Source: Prorocentrum cordatum (taxonomy: Eukaryota > Sar > Dinophyceae > Prorocentrales > Prorocentraceae). Taken from it: a DNA stretch of 64,000 bases. The stretch is from assembly GCA_963575745.1 (NCBI GenBank), contig CAUYUJ010020586.1, positions 62,001 to 126,000 of the forward strand. Direction: 5' to 3'. A program made the position numbers and the translations under genes. Positions 1 to 10,000 of the stretch are shown piece after piece. Every line of letters starts with the position of its first letter. Within the stretch, counting starts at the first letter, position 1. Below the pieces are notes generated by a model. That model was not told where the DNA came from. It was given only the letters and a program-made list of their open reading frames with translations, and searched no databases.

Positions 1-1122
1 GGCATGCTTGTCGGGCTGCCGTGCTTCCGAAATAGGGCCAGGAACTCCCGCAAGAGCCTGGGCGCCCATCCGACGTCGCGCGAAACTGACCTGAAGGGGC
101 CGCACTTGGCGATCAGGAGTTTTGCCAACGGCGCCGGCTCGAAGACGCGCGGGGGCCCTCCAAGAAGCCCGTGGACGTCATCCTCGTCGACCTGATATGC
201 CCCTTCGAGCTCGCGCCAAGCCCTGGGCGCCCAGTTCTGGTAAACGCGACCCAGAATCTGTTGGTGCTCTTCCAGACGAGCTCCCGGCGCTGGTTGAAGT
301 CTGCCTTCGTCCAACCTGAGGTCCTCCAAGGGTCCTGCAAAGGCAGCCTGAAGGTCATCAAAACTAGGCGGGGCGGGAGGGGGCCACACGGGCCTCAGGT
401 GAGGAAGCTTCTGGATCCCAGCAAGGTTGGCAGCGATTATCGCCCCCGTGTCCTCAGCCAAGCCAAGCAGTACCAGGGCGGCGCGGCACCACTGCTGCTC
501 CCAGATCTGCCTCGCAGAACTGCGCCCCGAAGCTGAGCGAGTGGCTGCGTATAAAATAATCTGGAACTGCCGAATGGTCTGATTGCACCAGTGCGCAGTC
601 AACTGGCTGAACGATCTGCCCTCCATATCGCCTCTAAGTTGAAGTCCCCTCCTGCAGCGAACGGGGTCCCGATCTCGAGTATGTTCTTGCCCATGGCCTC
701 CCCCGGCAACACGTTTTCGGGGCCCATGCCCGATCCTGAATGCCAATAATTGCTGTAGATACTCAGAAGCCCGAAAGACCGAGACCTGAACAAACACTGT
801 GGCATGCGCCCAGGGGAAAGTATGAAGAGGGCACGGGGGGGTCCACCCACAGGTCAAAAGGCTTCCTGTGCAAAATGGCCACCCCCGCGCTCGGGATTTT
901 TCCCCCCTGGAGACACGGCGCCCAAAAATAAGCCCACCCCCGCTTGAGGAGGGCGGCCTTCACTTCAAAAACACGATTCAACGCTAGCTTATGTTCCTGG
1001 ACTAGTACAATAGACGCATTGCAAGTCTTTACGAACTCAGACGTGGCATTCCAGCAGGACCCCTCGACCGTGCAGATCTTGAGCCCCCGCTGGGCGGCTC
1101 TAACACCGTGAGCCTCGCTGGT
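1..1122 (-). pseudogene. LINE ORF2 fragment: AP-endonuclease domain and linker, frameshifted
   Basis: Three reading frames must be joined. About 1122-765 gives the N-terminal EN strands: TSEFVKTCNASIVLVQEHKL matches the N-T-S...L-Q-E-H signature with the catalytic Glu, and GVAILHRKPFDLW follows. A shift near 850 leads to SFGLLSIYSNYWHSGSG and then GGDFNLE, the catalytic Asp-x-Asn block. A second shift near 600-613 opens a frame that runs without a stop to base 1 (for example LPHLRPVWPPPAPPSFDDL and YQNWAPRAWRELEGAYQ), the linker between EN and RT. EN nicks target DNA to prime reverse transcription. The two frameshifts mean no functional protein. Reverse transcriptase is beyond the window. Confidence 0.75.
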
Positions 1123-1190
1123 GGGCCCCGCGTCCCCAGACGCAGGCCCAGAAGTGAAACGTTCGATAAAAGAGGCCCAGGAGGGGGCGG

Positions 1191-2303
1191 TCAGGGCTTC
1201 TCCGAAGCCCGTGCTCTCACGGCCGCCTCGCGCTTCTCGCGCGAACGGCTCCGCCGCGGCGACCGCCCCCCTGGCAGATCAGAAGCGCCTGCCTCGCGGG
1301 CCCCAGCGCCGCCTGCTCTGCCTCCTTGGTCTGCTGCTGGTTGTGGCGCACTCGCTGCCACTCCGCTGCCGTTCAGCTTCATGTTCGCGGGGCCATCTGC
1401 TGCTGCCGCTGGCATCTCTGGCTGTGCCAACGGGGCCGCTAGCCCTGGGGCTTGGGCAGGTGGTGCTGGTCCTGGATCTCCTGCTGGTTGCACTTCGACT
1501 GGGGCTGCCTCGTTCGCCGACAGCGCCGCCGCCAACGCCTGGAAAGCCGTCGCTAAGTGCTGGTCGTCCGCCGTCGCCATGCCCATTGACTCCAGCGCCG
1601 TCTTCATGGCGCAGAAACTGGCCGCGGCCGCCTGGGGCGCTGGGGTGGGCTGCTGGTGCTGTCGGATTAGTTCGTCCTGCTCAACCTGGAGGGTCTGAAC
1701 CTCAGCACGTGCCGTGGTCAATAACGCCCCCTCATTGGATATCTTTTCTTCAATCTCAGAAGCCCTCGTGCGTGCTGCTTCTAGTTGCTCTCGGAGTGGT
1801 GCAACACCCTTTTGTTTTACCTCGATGCTCTTCATCTTGCCTTTCAAGCGTTGCGTGTTCGCCGGGGTCAGCTGTGTCGGGGTCTTCTGCGCGTCCCGCT
1901 TGGCCCGCGCCTCATTCAACACGCCGTTGGGGGGGTCGAGGAGCTGCTTCTGGGCTTCAGCTGGGAGGTCGAAACGCCCGACCTGATCAACTGTTTGCTG
2001 TAGCGTCTGAATCGCGGGGCCTAGCGGGGGTCCAGCTGCAGCGCCCTCCTGCTTCATTGGCGAGCGGCCCTTGCTTCCCGCTGCCTTGTCGCCTGCCGCC
2101 CAGGGCGGCTTCGACTCCTCTGACTGTCCGCATGTGCTCGCTGGGGTAGCCTGCCAATGGCCACCGCACTGCCAGCACCACTCGAGGTTCAGAGAGACCT
2201 GTGCCTTGCACGATTTACAACTCCAAACGTGGGCCGCGGGAGGCTTCTGCTTCTCGTGGCCCTTCCCTTTCTTGCTGCTCTTGTCCTTGCCGCCCTTCCC
2301 CAT
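1191..2303 (-). CDS. LINE ORF1 protein with CCCC zinc ribbon and coiled coil
   Basis: This is a 370-residue protein starting MGKGGKDKSSKKGKGHEK; the frame is open upstream to 2687, but I chose this ATG because the basic, lysine-rich start followed by the zinc ribbon is the typical beginning. Residues 30-55 hold a zinc ribbon with spacing C-x2-C-x10-C-x2-C (WSCKSCKAQ ... WCWQCGGHW), like RanBP2-type or nucleic-acid-binding fingers. Residues about 120-230 are heptad-rich and charged (LREQLEAARTRASEIEEK), a likely coiled coil. The tail is Ala/Pro-rich and ends in a basic RS-like stretch. By position and domains it is the RNA-binding ORF1 partner of the downstream ORF2, expected to coat element RNA. 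The frame is intact, unlike ORF2. Function is inferred from LINE biology; I recognise no host gene here. Confidence 0.75.
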   Translation of the reverse strand: MGKGGKDKSSKKGKGHEKQKPPAAHVWSCKSCKAQVSLNLEWCWQCGGHWQATPASTCGQSEESKPPWAAGDKAAGSKGRSPMKQEGAAAGPPLGPAIQTLQQTVDQVGRFDLPAEAQKQLLDPPNGVLNEARAKRDAQKTPTQLTPANTQRLKGKMKSIEVKQKGVAPLREQLEAARTRASEIEEKISNEGALLTTARAEVQTLQVEQDELIRQHQQPTPAPQAAAASFCAMKTALESMGMATADDQHLATAFQALAAALSANEAAPVEVQPAGDPGPAPPAQAPGLAAPLAQPEMPAAAADGPANMKLNGSGVAASAPQPAADQGGRAGGAGAREAGASDLPGGRSPRRSRSREKREAAVRARASEKP

Positions 2304-2635
2304 GTTGCCGCTGCTGTGGTGAACCTTGAGGAGAGCTCTGGCGCCGGACAGACGCAGGAGGACTCTGGCTAGTCCTCGCTCCGCTCTGAGCCGTCGGTGC
2401 CAAGCTGGTTCCCTGTCTGGCCGATGACGTGCTCGCACAGTACGGGCGCGGTCGCTGTGGCGCGCTATGGCGCCCCGCGACGCGCGTGAGCCCTGGCCGC
2501 GCGCGGATCGGCCCTGATCAGTCGCCTGGATCAGGTCGGGCGGCAGGCGCCGATCTGACCCCGATCGCGATTCGAGGATGGGCGCCGACCGCTGCGGCCA
2601 AAGGGCTTCCTCCTCCTCAGAAGAAGAGGGGTCCT

Positions 2636-2690
2636 CCCCCCTCTTCTTCTTCCTCCTCTTCCTCCTCCACCTCCTTCCCCCCTCCAACTT
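2636..2690. repeat. CTT/CCT pyrimidine tract at the 5' end of LINE-A
   Basis: Imperfect (TTC/TCC)n run directly upstream of the ORF1 leader of LINE-A. On the coding strand it reads GGAGGAAG. Similar tracts lie at the 5' ends of other retrocopies in the window. Confidence 0.7.
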
Positions 2691-2984
2691 ATGGTGGTGG
2701 CCGTGGAAAGCAAACCCATCACGACCCGCCCCTCAACGTTGCCCCTGACGGTCCATGGCTCGGCTCTCCAGCGGCCGTTTGGGACGAGCCGGCCAGTCCA
2801 GGACGCCCTCGGCGAAGCGCAGCCGCTGGAAGGCCCCCCGAGGCTGCAGCATGCCCGAGCGAACAAAAACGTTCGAACACCTCGAGCCTCGAACCCGAAG
2901 CTCCAGGCGCGAAGAGGGCCCAGGTCCAAGTTGGTTAGCATGAGGGCCCATGTCCAATACGGCGGCGAGACGGAAGGGAAGTCA

Positions 2985-3125
2985 GAAGGGGCGGGCCTTC
3001 TGAGAGGGCTCGGAAGTCCTCCGGCCTTGTGAAAGGGTTGTTCAGCCTCCCCCGCAATCACAGAACACGTCTCAGAAGGCGACAAGGCTTCTGAGAAGCC
3101 CCGACGCCCTTCTGAGAAGGCCTCC
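2985..3125. repeat. CTTCTGAGAAGG palindrome-rich dispersed repeat, copy 1
   Basis: Contains GGGCGGGCCTTCTGAGAGGG and, farther on, GGCTTCTGAGAAGCC and CCCTTCTGAGAAGGC, each a near-perfect dyad. Related blocks lie at 5885-5965, 6590-6730, 8145-8230 and 16865-16955. The shared opening GGGCGGGCCTTCT and spaced dyads suggest one dispersed family. Confidence 0.65.
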
Positions 3126-3148
3126 TCCTTCTTGCTCCGTCCCCCCTC

Positions 3149-3275
3149 GCCATCGCTCGGACGCCCATTCTCCGTGCATGCTTCGGTTTCGTGCGTGCAT
3201 TTTCTCCGGCAGATGACCCGAGACGCTCCTCAGTGATCCCCGCCGAGAAGAAATGCACACGTCCATGCGATGCCA
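3149..3275. mobile_element. Short terminal-inverted-repeat element (TIR family 2), copy 1
   Basis: Begins GCCATCGCTCGGACG and ends CGTCCATGCGATGCC, an imperfect inverted pair, with a body related to 31048-31170 and 56197-56319 (all in the same orientation). Length is about 125 bp with no coding capacity, so MITE-like. No clear target-site duplication is visible. Confidence 0.6.
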
Positions 3276-3309
3276 GGCCCCTCTCTCGCTGCCTCGGGCG
3301 CTCGCCAGA

Positions 3310-3485
3310 ACGGATGAGGGATCCATGGGTCCGGCGCGAGGGCGCCCGATCCACGGATCGGGGGCCGCCGCCCCTGAAATATGGCGCCAGTGCCGCCTGC
3401 TTTGGCGGCGGAGCTCGCCGACGCCGTGTGGAAACGGGGCCCGTCGCTGATCCACGCGCCTCCCTGCTCCTCCTGGGTCCTCCCG
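3310..3485. repeat. Dispersed repeat, related to 16960-17140
   Basis: Shares an ordered series of blocks with 16960-17140: ATGGATC/ATCCATGG, CGGATCGGGG, a GGCGGCGG core, and GGACCCGTCGCTAATCCACG (here GGGCCCGTCGCTGATCCACG). The internal ATCCACGGATC is a dyad. Non-coding. Confidence 0.55.
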
Positions 3486-3539
3486 AGGGAAGCGGTGGAC
3501 GGGAATGCCTTGGCGGCGCGAGGCACGGGCCACCATGCA

Positions 3540-3555
3540 GAGAACAGGTCCTCCC

Positions 3556-3595
<40 letters not shown>

Positions 3596-3950
3596 TCTTT
3601 CTTATTCTTCTTCTTCTTAGTATTACTACTACAAAACATATGATCATTACTGTTAATATTAGTAATATTATTATTACTATTATTATTATTATTAGTAGTA
3701 GTAGTATTAGTATCATTATTATTATTGTTATTATTATTAGTCCTCCTCCTCCTCCTCCTCATCCACCTCCCCCTCCCCCTCCCCCTCCCCTCCTCCCTCC
3801 TCCCTCCCCTTCTCCTCCCTCCTCCTCCTCCCCCTCCTCCCTCCTCCTCTCCTCCTCCTCGTCCTCCTCCTCGTCCTCCTCCTCGTCCTCCTCCTCCTCC
3901 TCCTCCTCCTCCTCCCCCTCGCCCTCGCCCTCCCCCTCCCCCTTTTCCAA
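3540..3950. repeat. Microsatellite block: (TCC)n, (ATT)n, (CCT)n
   Basis: Three adjacent low-complexity tracts: (TCC/TCT)n to about 3620, an AT-rich (ATT)n tract at about 3630-3745, and (CCT/CCTCCC)n to 3950. They explain the long Pro/Ser/Arg open frames here, which are not genes. Confidence 0.9.
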
Positions 3951-4040
3951 AATGCTGCTCTCGCTGAAGCGCCGGCCTCATTTTCGGGCCCCGCTCGTTC
4001 CGAATCGTGCTCCCGCTGCAGCGCTGGCATCATTTTCGGA
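3951..4040. repeat. 53-bp module (CTGCAGCGCTGG), single dispersed copy
   Basis: Nearly identical to the start of the tandem array at 5096-5290 (ATGCTGCTCTCGCTGA, GGCCTCATTTTCGGGC, CGTTCCGAATCGTGCT). It follows a CCT tract and precedes a CA-rich block. Confidence 0.7.
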
Positions 4041-4129
4041 TCGGTGTGTTGCCTCCGTCGTTCAGGAAGGCGTTCTCGCCCCAGCGCGGGCCTCTTCCTC
4101 GCGCGCCCATCCGCCCGCCACCACCGCAC

Positions 4130-4298
4130 CGCGCCCCGCCCCGCCCCGCCCACCGCCACTTCCACCCACCAACGCACGCACGCACGCACGCACGCGCACC
4201 ACCACCGCGCACCGCCACCACCACCCCACTACCCCACCTACCCCCGCCACGCTACACCGCGTCACACCACATCACACGCGCGCGCACACAGACACACA

Positions 4299-4330
<32 letters not shown>

Positions 4331-4700
4331 CAGACACACAGACACACACACACACACACAGACACACACACACACACACATACATATACACACACACGCA
4401 CACACACCACCACCACGGCCACCACCACCACCGCCGTCACGCACGAATGCACCTGGCCCACCACCAAACCACCAAGACGCCCTACCACGTCACACCACAA
4501 CACACGCGCACACACGCACACACACAAACACACACACACCACCACCACCACCACCACCACCACCACCACCACCACCGCCGCCGCCACCACCACCACCACC
4601 ACCACCACCACCACCACCACCACCACCACTACAACCACAACCACAAACACGCACACACGCACGCACGCACGCGCACCACCACCCACTACGCACGCGCACG
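4130..4700. repeat. CA / CAC / CGCA microsatellite block
   Basis: Compound (CA)n, (CAC)n and (CGCA)n tracts, long enough to keep all frames open (poly-His, poly-Thr, His-Thr proteins); no gene inferred. Confidence 0.9.
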
Positions 4701-4756
4701 CGGAGCCACAGGTCCGCTACGACACGCGTCCGCGGATAGAGAAAATGAGCTTCATG

Positions 4757-4970
4757 GTAAGGGATGGGAGGGAGGGGTAGGACGTCAGATATGACGCGAG
4801 CGCACATAGCTGCCCCTTCCCCCTCCCCCTCCCCTTCCCCTCCTCCTCCCCCTCCCCCTTCCCCTCCCCCTCCCCCCCCCACCCCTCTCCCCCTCCCCCC
4901 CCCTCCCCTCCCCCTCCCCCTCCCCCTCCTCCTCCTCCTCATCCCTCCTCCTCCTCCTCCACAATTACTC
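4757..4970. repeat. Duplicated leader (TAAGGGATGGGAGGG) plus CCCT tract
   Basis: The block from TAAGGGATGGGAGGG through ATATGACGCGAGCGCAC and a following CCCCTCCCC tract recurs at 5450-5530 in the same order. This copy runs into a 150-bp (CCCCT)n / (CCT)n tract. Confidence 0.7.
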
Positions 4971-5095
4971 AATATGAACTACTCTCCTCTCCCTCTTCCC
5001 CTGATGACGGCTCGACAGTATTAGCCCCCCCCCCGCGAACTGTTTTTTACACACAAGATTCCCCGGAGTTGGGTTTTCGCCTGCATTTTTTCCCA

Positions 5096-5290
5096 AATGC
5101 TGCTCTCGCTGAGGCGCCGGCCTCATTTTCGGGCCCCGCTCGTTCCGAATCGTGCTTCCGCTGCAGCGCTGGCCTCATTTCCGTGCTTCCGCTCGTTCCG
5201 AATCGTGCTACCGCTGCAGCTCTGGCCTCATTTCCGCGCTTCCGCTCGTTCCGACTCGTGCTCCCGCTGCAGCGCTGGCGTCATTTCCCG
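5096..5290. repeat. 53-bp tandem repeat, about 3.5 copies
   Basis: CTGCAGC recurs at 5161, 5214 and 5267, spacing exactly 53 bp, with flanking GGCCTCATTTCCG and CGTTCCGAATCGTGCT conserved. The first, more diverged copy starts near 5108. A lone copy is at 3951-4040. Confidence 0.8.
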
Positions 5291-5395
5291 TGCCATGCCA
5301 CGGCATGCAATGCAATGCTAGGTTGATACTACGCTTTGCGGTGCTCTTCTACGCCATGCCATGCCGTGCTCTACAATGCATCGCGTACCCTTTCG
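5285..5395. repeat. Degenerate ATGC-based pentanucleotide repeat
   Basis: GCCATGCCACGGCATGCAAT and similar 5-bp-phased CATGC/AATGC words. The same pattern extends over 600 bp at 62985-63600. Confidence 0.6.
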
Positions 5396-5449
5396 GGATC
5401 ATTGCCCTGCTCGACATCCGACTGTGCGAGTAGAGAGGGGATCTACGCC

Positions 5450-5622
5450 ATGGTAAGGGATGGGAGGGAGGGGTAGGATGTCAGATATGACGCGAGCGCA
5501 CCTAGCTTGTCCCCCCCTCCCCCTCCCCCTCCCCCTCCTCCTCCTCCTCCTCCTCCTCCTCCTCCTCCTCCTCCTCCTCCTCCTCCTCCTCCTCCTCCTC
5601 CTCCTCCTCCTCCTCCCTCGCC
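5450..5622. repeat. Second copy of the 4757 leader plus (CTC)n tract
   Basis: Repeats TAAGGGATGGGAGGG...GACGCGAGCGCACCTAGC, then a nearly pure (CTC)n tract of about 95 bp. Confidence 0.8.
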
Positions 5623-5624
5623 CG

Positions 5625-6140
5625 CTGCCGACGAGAACCTCGAGCCTCGAGGCCAAACCTCACCGCACGCGCTGCGGCTCCCCCTGGCGGTGGCTCGCCC
5701 CACGTCGGGCGGCAGCGGCGCCGCTCGGAGCGCAGCCTCGGAGCGCAGCCTCGGCCACCTGCGGGCCGAACGTGCACCCCTCACGGCGACGCCGCGGCCG
5801 CGGCGAGCGCCAGCACCCCCAGGCCGAGGCTCGCGCCGGCCTGGAGGGAAAGGCTTCGCGGCGAGCGAGGGGGGGGGGAAGCGAGCGAAGGGCGGGCCTT
5901 CTCAGAAGGCCCGGGAAGCCCCCCCGGCCTTCTCTGAAGACTTCTGCGGCTTTCCCGAAGACGCAGAAACCCTCTCGCGTCCCCCCCTCGCTCGCCGCCG
6001 AAAGGAAGCGGTGACCACGACGAGTTGACCGAAAAGTCGGCTGCGCCGTCTGGCTCGCTCCGGTGCGCCCGCGGGGCTTCCGCCTGCGGTGGCGAGCCCT
6101 CGTGTGGCGGCCGCAGGCTCGGGCTCAGACTGCGGTATCT
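5625..6140. other. Non-coding stretch with CTTCTGAGAAGG repeat copy 2
   Basis: No credible gene. 5885-5965 contains GGGCGGGCCTTCTCAGAAGG and a chain of CTTCT...AGAAG dyads, a copy of the family at 2985. The open frames are GC-driven. Confidence 0.5.
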
Positions 6141-6225
6141 CCAGATCTCCCGCGCACGTGTGCACGTGCGCGGGATCTCCAGGCTCGGGCTCAGACTGCG
6201 GGATCTCGCGCACGTGCGCAAGCTC
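6118..6225. repeat. 50-bp direct repeat with a 12-bp-arm palindrome at 6149-6174
   Basis: CTCGGGCTCAGACTGCGG occurs twice about 65 bp apart. Between them CCCGCGCACGTG and CACGTGCGCGGG form 12-bp arms around a TG centre and contain two E-box-like CACGTG cores. Confidence 0.7.
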
Positions 6226-6239
6226 GACGGTGGGTCTAT

Positions 6240-6590
6240 CGGCGGACCATAACCAACATCGAACTCACCCATCGGTCGGAAGAAGTAGGTAGGAGCATTA
6301 AGTTATTAGGACGTCGTTGAAAGTAGATTGGGTGTCAGCCCGCCCCTAAAAAGGACGGAAAAGGTGAAGCCACTCGATCATTAAAGTAGGAAGGCGCTTA
6401 AATTATATTGGAATCTGGGGAAGCTAAAATGCGCTGGCAGTCTTAGGGATGCGCCCTCAGAGACTGAGGGCACCCTACAGATCGGCATCGAGATGGGGCG
6501 ATGCTAAGCATAGGGATAAGGATCTGTCCCGGGCCGGTAAGACCACGACGAAGACTGATCTCGGCGGCGAGCCCAGGGGGGGATGCAGCG
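6240..6590. other. Unusual balanced-composition segment with hairpin, unidentified
   Basis: Base composition is closer to balanced than the surroundings, with no open frame of note. A perfect 7-bp hairpin GCCCTCA-gagac-TGAGGGC lies at 6453-6471. The sequence has the look of structured RNA or organellar DNA, but I could not match it to tRNA, rRNA or snRNA. Confidence 0.3.
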
Positions 6591-6730
6591 GGAGCGGGCC
6601 TTCGCAGAAGCTTCGGCCCGCATCCTGCCTTCTGAGAGGTGTTCGAAGCCTTCTCTGACAACAGAGGCGGCTTCTCCGAAGGCCGAAGGGCTTCTGAGAG
6701 GTTCCGCCGCCTTCTGTGAAGGCCTGCCCC
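6590..6730. repeat. CTTCTGAGAAGG family, copy 3
   Basis: GAGCGGGCCTTCGCAGAAGC opens a series of CCTTCTGAGAGG, GGCTTCTCCGAAGGCC and GGGCTTCTGAGAGG dyads, matching the family at 2985. Confidence 0.6.
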
Positions 6731-7011
6731 CTCTCATTTCCTTCCAGGCGCGCCGCCGATGAATGCATCGGCCTGGAATCGGCGACACATCGCCGATACG
6801 TCACCGATGGCGAATCTGCACGTCCCCGGGAAGGCTGGGCTATCGGGGCCCTGTCGGCGATAAGCGGAGCTGGTCCTCCCTGACGTTGCCCCCTGAAGTG
6901 TGGAGGGAACGAGGACGAGGACAATGACCAAAGCTGAGTGTGGAAACGCCTGTGTGGATCTTGGCCATCGCCAATCTTGGCAATCGTCAAGTCGTGGATC
7001 ATCCTCGCGAC

Positions 7012-10000
7012 TCAGCGGCGGCCGTGGTGAACCATGACTAAATCGGCGTCGACAAAACCCCGAAACATCTCGGGGCGCTCGAGGGGCGATCTCCTCCTCC
7101 TCCTCCTTCTCCTCCTGCTCCTCCTCCTCCTCCTCCTGCTCCTCCTGCTCCTCCTGCTCCTCCTGCTCCTCCTGCTCCTCCTGCTCCTCCTCCTCCTCCT
7201 CCTCCTCCTCCTCCCCCGCGACATCTTGGCCATGGCCATCGCATTTCTCCCCTCGGAGGCCAGCGTGCCGGAGGCGTCGGCGGGCTGGGTCGTCGGTGCG
7301 GACGTCGGCGGCGGCGCGGGCGTCGGTGGCGTCGGGGGCGGCGCGGGCGTCGGTGGCGACGGCGTCGGCGCCAGAGTCGGGGAAGGTGGCGACGGCGTCG
7401 ACGCCGAACCCGTGCACGTGCCTGTGCTTGCACCCAAGCACGTGGTCTTAGTCCACTCACACTCCGAACACGAGCCGCACGAGATGTCGCTGTACTCGCA
7501 AGCCGCACTGTTTGTCGGAAGCCCCGACGCTACTGATAGGCCGTTAATGGTCGGCACAGAGGCCGCGTAGTCACTTGTGACCCCGGCCAAGGTGCCCGAG
7601 CTCGGGCAACTCGTGATGCTCGCATGGCACGTCTCGCCACTGGGGCAACAGCCTCGGAAGCACATCATCGTGTTGGGGAAGTATTCGGAGGTTGGGGATG
7701 AGCAGCCAGGAACGACACAACTGGTGCCATCGTTGTACTGGCCAAGCACATAATACCTGTATACGAACTCGTCGATGGAGCCGTCAGCACTATAGTCCGT
7801 CGCCGTGCCCCCTGGCACGTCGAGGCGTGGTAGGAGGCCAAGTGATGGCCGTGGTAGGGTTCCTGCAACGAGTCATCTGAGGGACCACCCTCCTCCTCAC
7901 GCGTTGCTATGCGCATATCCCTCAGCTAAGGCTGGGGTTTGGGAAGGAAAGGCCTCTACAGTGGAGGCCAATCCACAAGAAACCTTCCACAGAAAAAAAC
8001 CCAACACTGAGACTCCAGGACGTCCATTGATTTTTGGCGCGGAAGCGCTACGCTTTCCATAGCAAAAACCATCGTAACCCAAGAAACCCAGAACACCCTG
8101 AAGGCAAGCAGGGTGTTTCTTGGCATGAGTCTCCACTGTAGACGTCTTCTAAGCCTTCCCCGAAGACACAGGACACTTATCGGAAGGCCGCGGGGCTTCT
8201 GAGAAGCCCCGCCGCCTTCTGCCCCCTGGCCGGAATGTGGCCCAAATTCTCCACAACGCAGCATCGAATAGTACAGAATCGGTGCACCGCTTCTCTGCGA
8301 GAGGAACATAGGCTGGCAACGCCTATAAGCCTAACGGCTGTGGTCCCAAACTTCGCCGCTTGGTTCAAGAGTGGCAAACACGTGTCCAAGAGGTCGTTCA
8401 ATGTGGTAGAAAACACGGCAACACAAACACACACCATATCGTCCAGAAGTGGCTCCAAAGCGGCACAAGACTCACCGAACAGTTCAAACGCAGGTCCAGT
8501 GGACAACACATTACCAATGCCTCGCAACCATGAGTCCGAGCGCAACTTAGACGCGCGATCACGCTTGCAGTCTTCGGGGCGAGCTTTAGTACCACAACCA
8601 AGGGCTCCCATCTTCGCGCTTCGCGCTGCGCGAAGCGCGAAGAACTTCGCGCTCTCGCTCCGCCTCCCAGGGGAGAAGAGGAGGATGACAAGGAATCGGA
8701 GCCAAAACCGCGAAGCGCGAATCACTTCGCGCCCTCGAGGGCGCCCTTGACGACTGTGGCCCGTTGGGGGCTGTTCCTGCCACTCCCCCGCATCCCTTCG
8801 GAGGCTCTCTGGGCGGCCCGGCGCCGCCCTCTGGGGCTCTCCGAGGCCCTCGAGCCTCCAGGACGGCCCAGGGATCCCAACCAGGGCCGCCAAGTTGGCC
8901 CAACTTTGCTGCAAGAGACACCAGCCAGCCCCTGCGAAGATGCGAGGCGGGGATTTATCCATATCCATCGCCTGGGTACCGACGTCCTAGTGCCGCAGCG
9001 TGCGGTGGATACGAATTATTTCGGCCCCCGGGGGCCCGAATATGTCCATACCCACCGCCTGCCGAGGCTCCGAAAACTGACCCTCTGGGCGGTGGCCATG
9101 AATAAATTCCCGCCTCGGAGAAGAGCCCAATACGTCCCAAGAGGCCTCCAACAGGCCAAGACCATCCCCCAGAACGTTCTCCAGAGGCCCTCGAGAGGCC
9201 AAACATATCGATGTCCCAGATGTTACTTTTACTGTGCCGAAGATCGGTCCACTTGCGGTCAAGGGCCCAACCAGTGCCCACTGAGAGCCCTAAGAAAGCT
9301 CCCAGTCGGCCCAGGACGGCCCCAGGAGAGCCCCAAACTGGCCTAAGAGGGCCTCTGGAGGGACCCAAGAAGGCTTCAAAGGAAATCCGTAGATGTCTGA
9401 AGAAGATCCCAAGGCAGCACCAAGAGACCCCCCATACGGCCAAGAAAACCCAAAGGCTCAATAGGGCTCAGCTCCGCCCAAGACGGCACCAAGGGACCAC
9501 CAAGACTGCACCATCAGAGCCCAAGACAACCCCAAGATGTCGTGTTGCAGCTCCTCCTCATCCTCATCCTCATGTTCATCCTCATCCTCATCCTCGTCCT
9601 CCTTCTTTTCCTCCTCCTCCTCCTCATCATCGTCATCAGCATTATCATCCTCATCCTCATTCTCCTCCTCCTCCTCATCATCATCATCAATTCCCTCGTC
9701 TCCCTACTCCGCCTGAATCCTCTTCCGCCTCATCATCGCCCGCCACGTTCCTCCTGCTCCTCTTCTCTTTCCGCACCATCATGTAACTAATCATCCTACT
9801 CCGCCCCAAGACGGCCTCACATCGATCCAAAATGGTCCAACGACGACCGACAAATCACATGAAAAGGTTTGCTGTGAAATGCGTCAGACGTCGCCCTCGT
9901 GGGGTGAGCGCCTGTGGATGTCTCGAAACCTCCCGAGGATATGTGCGTGTATATATATATATACACATACCCATACCCAGGAGGGGGAGGAGGAGGAGGA

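Larger units (their letters stand above)
1..2640 (-). mobile_element. LINE-A, two-ORF non-LTR retrotransposon, cut off by the window edge
   Basis: On the minus strand an ORF1 with a zinc ribbon (1191-2303) is followed after about 70 nt by the start of an ORF2 whose first residues form an apurinic-type endonuclease domain (about 1-1122). This order, ORF1 then EN-first ORF2, is that of a LINE. The reverse transcriptase would lie beyond the left edge. The 5' end is near the purine/pyrimidine tract at 2640-2690. ORF2 carries frameshifts, so this copy is probably dead. Confidence 0.8.

Noticed and set aside
6240-6590. rRNA or tRNA gene
   Set aside because: No cloverleaf, no conserved T-loop, and no convincing match to large-subunit rRNA cores that I can recall.
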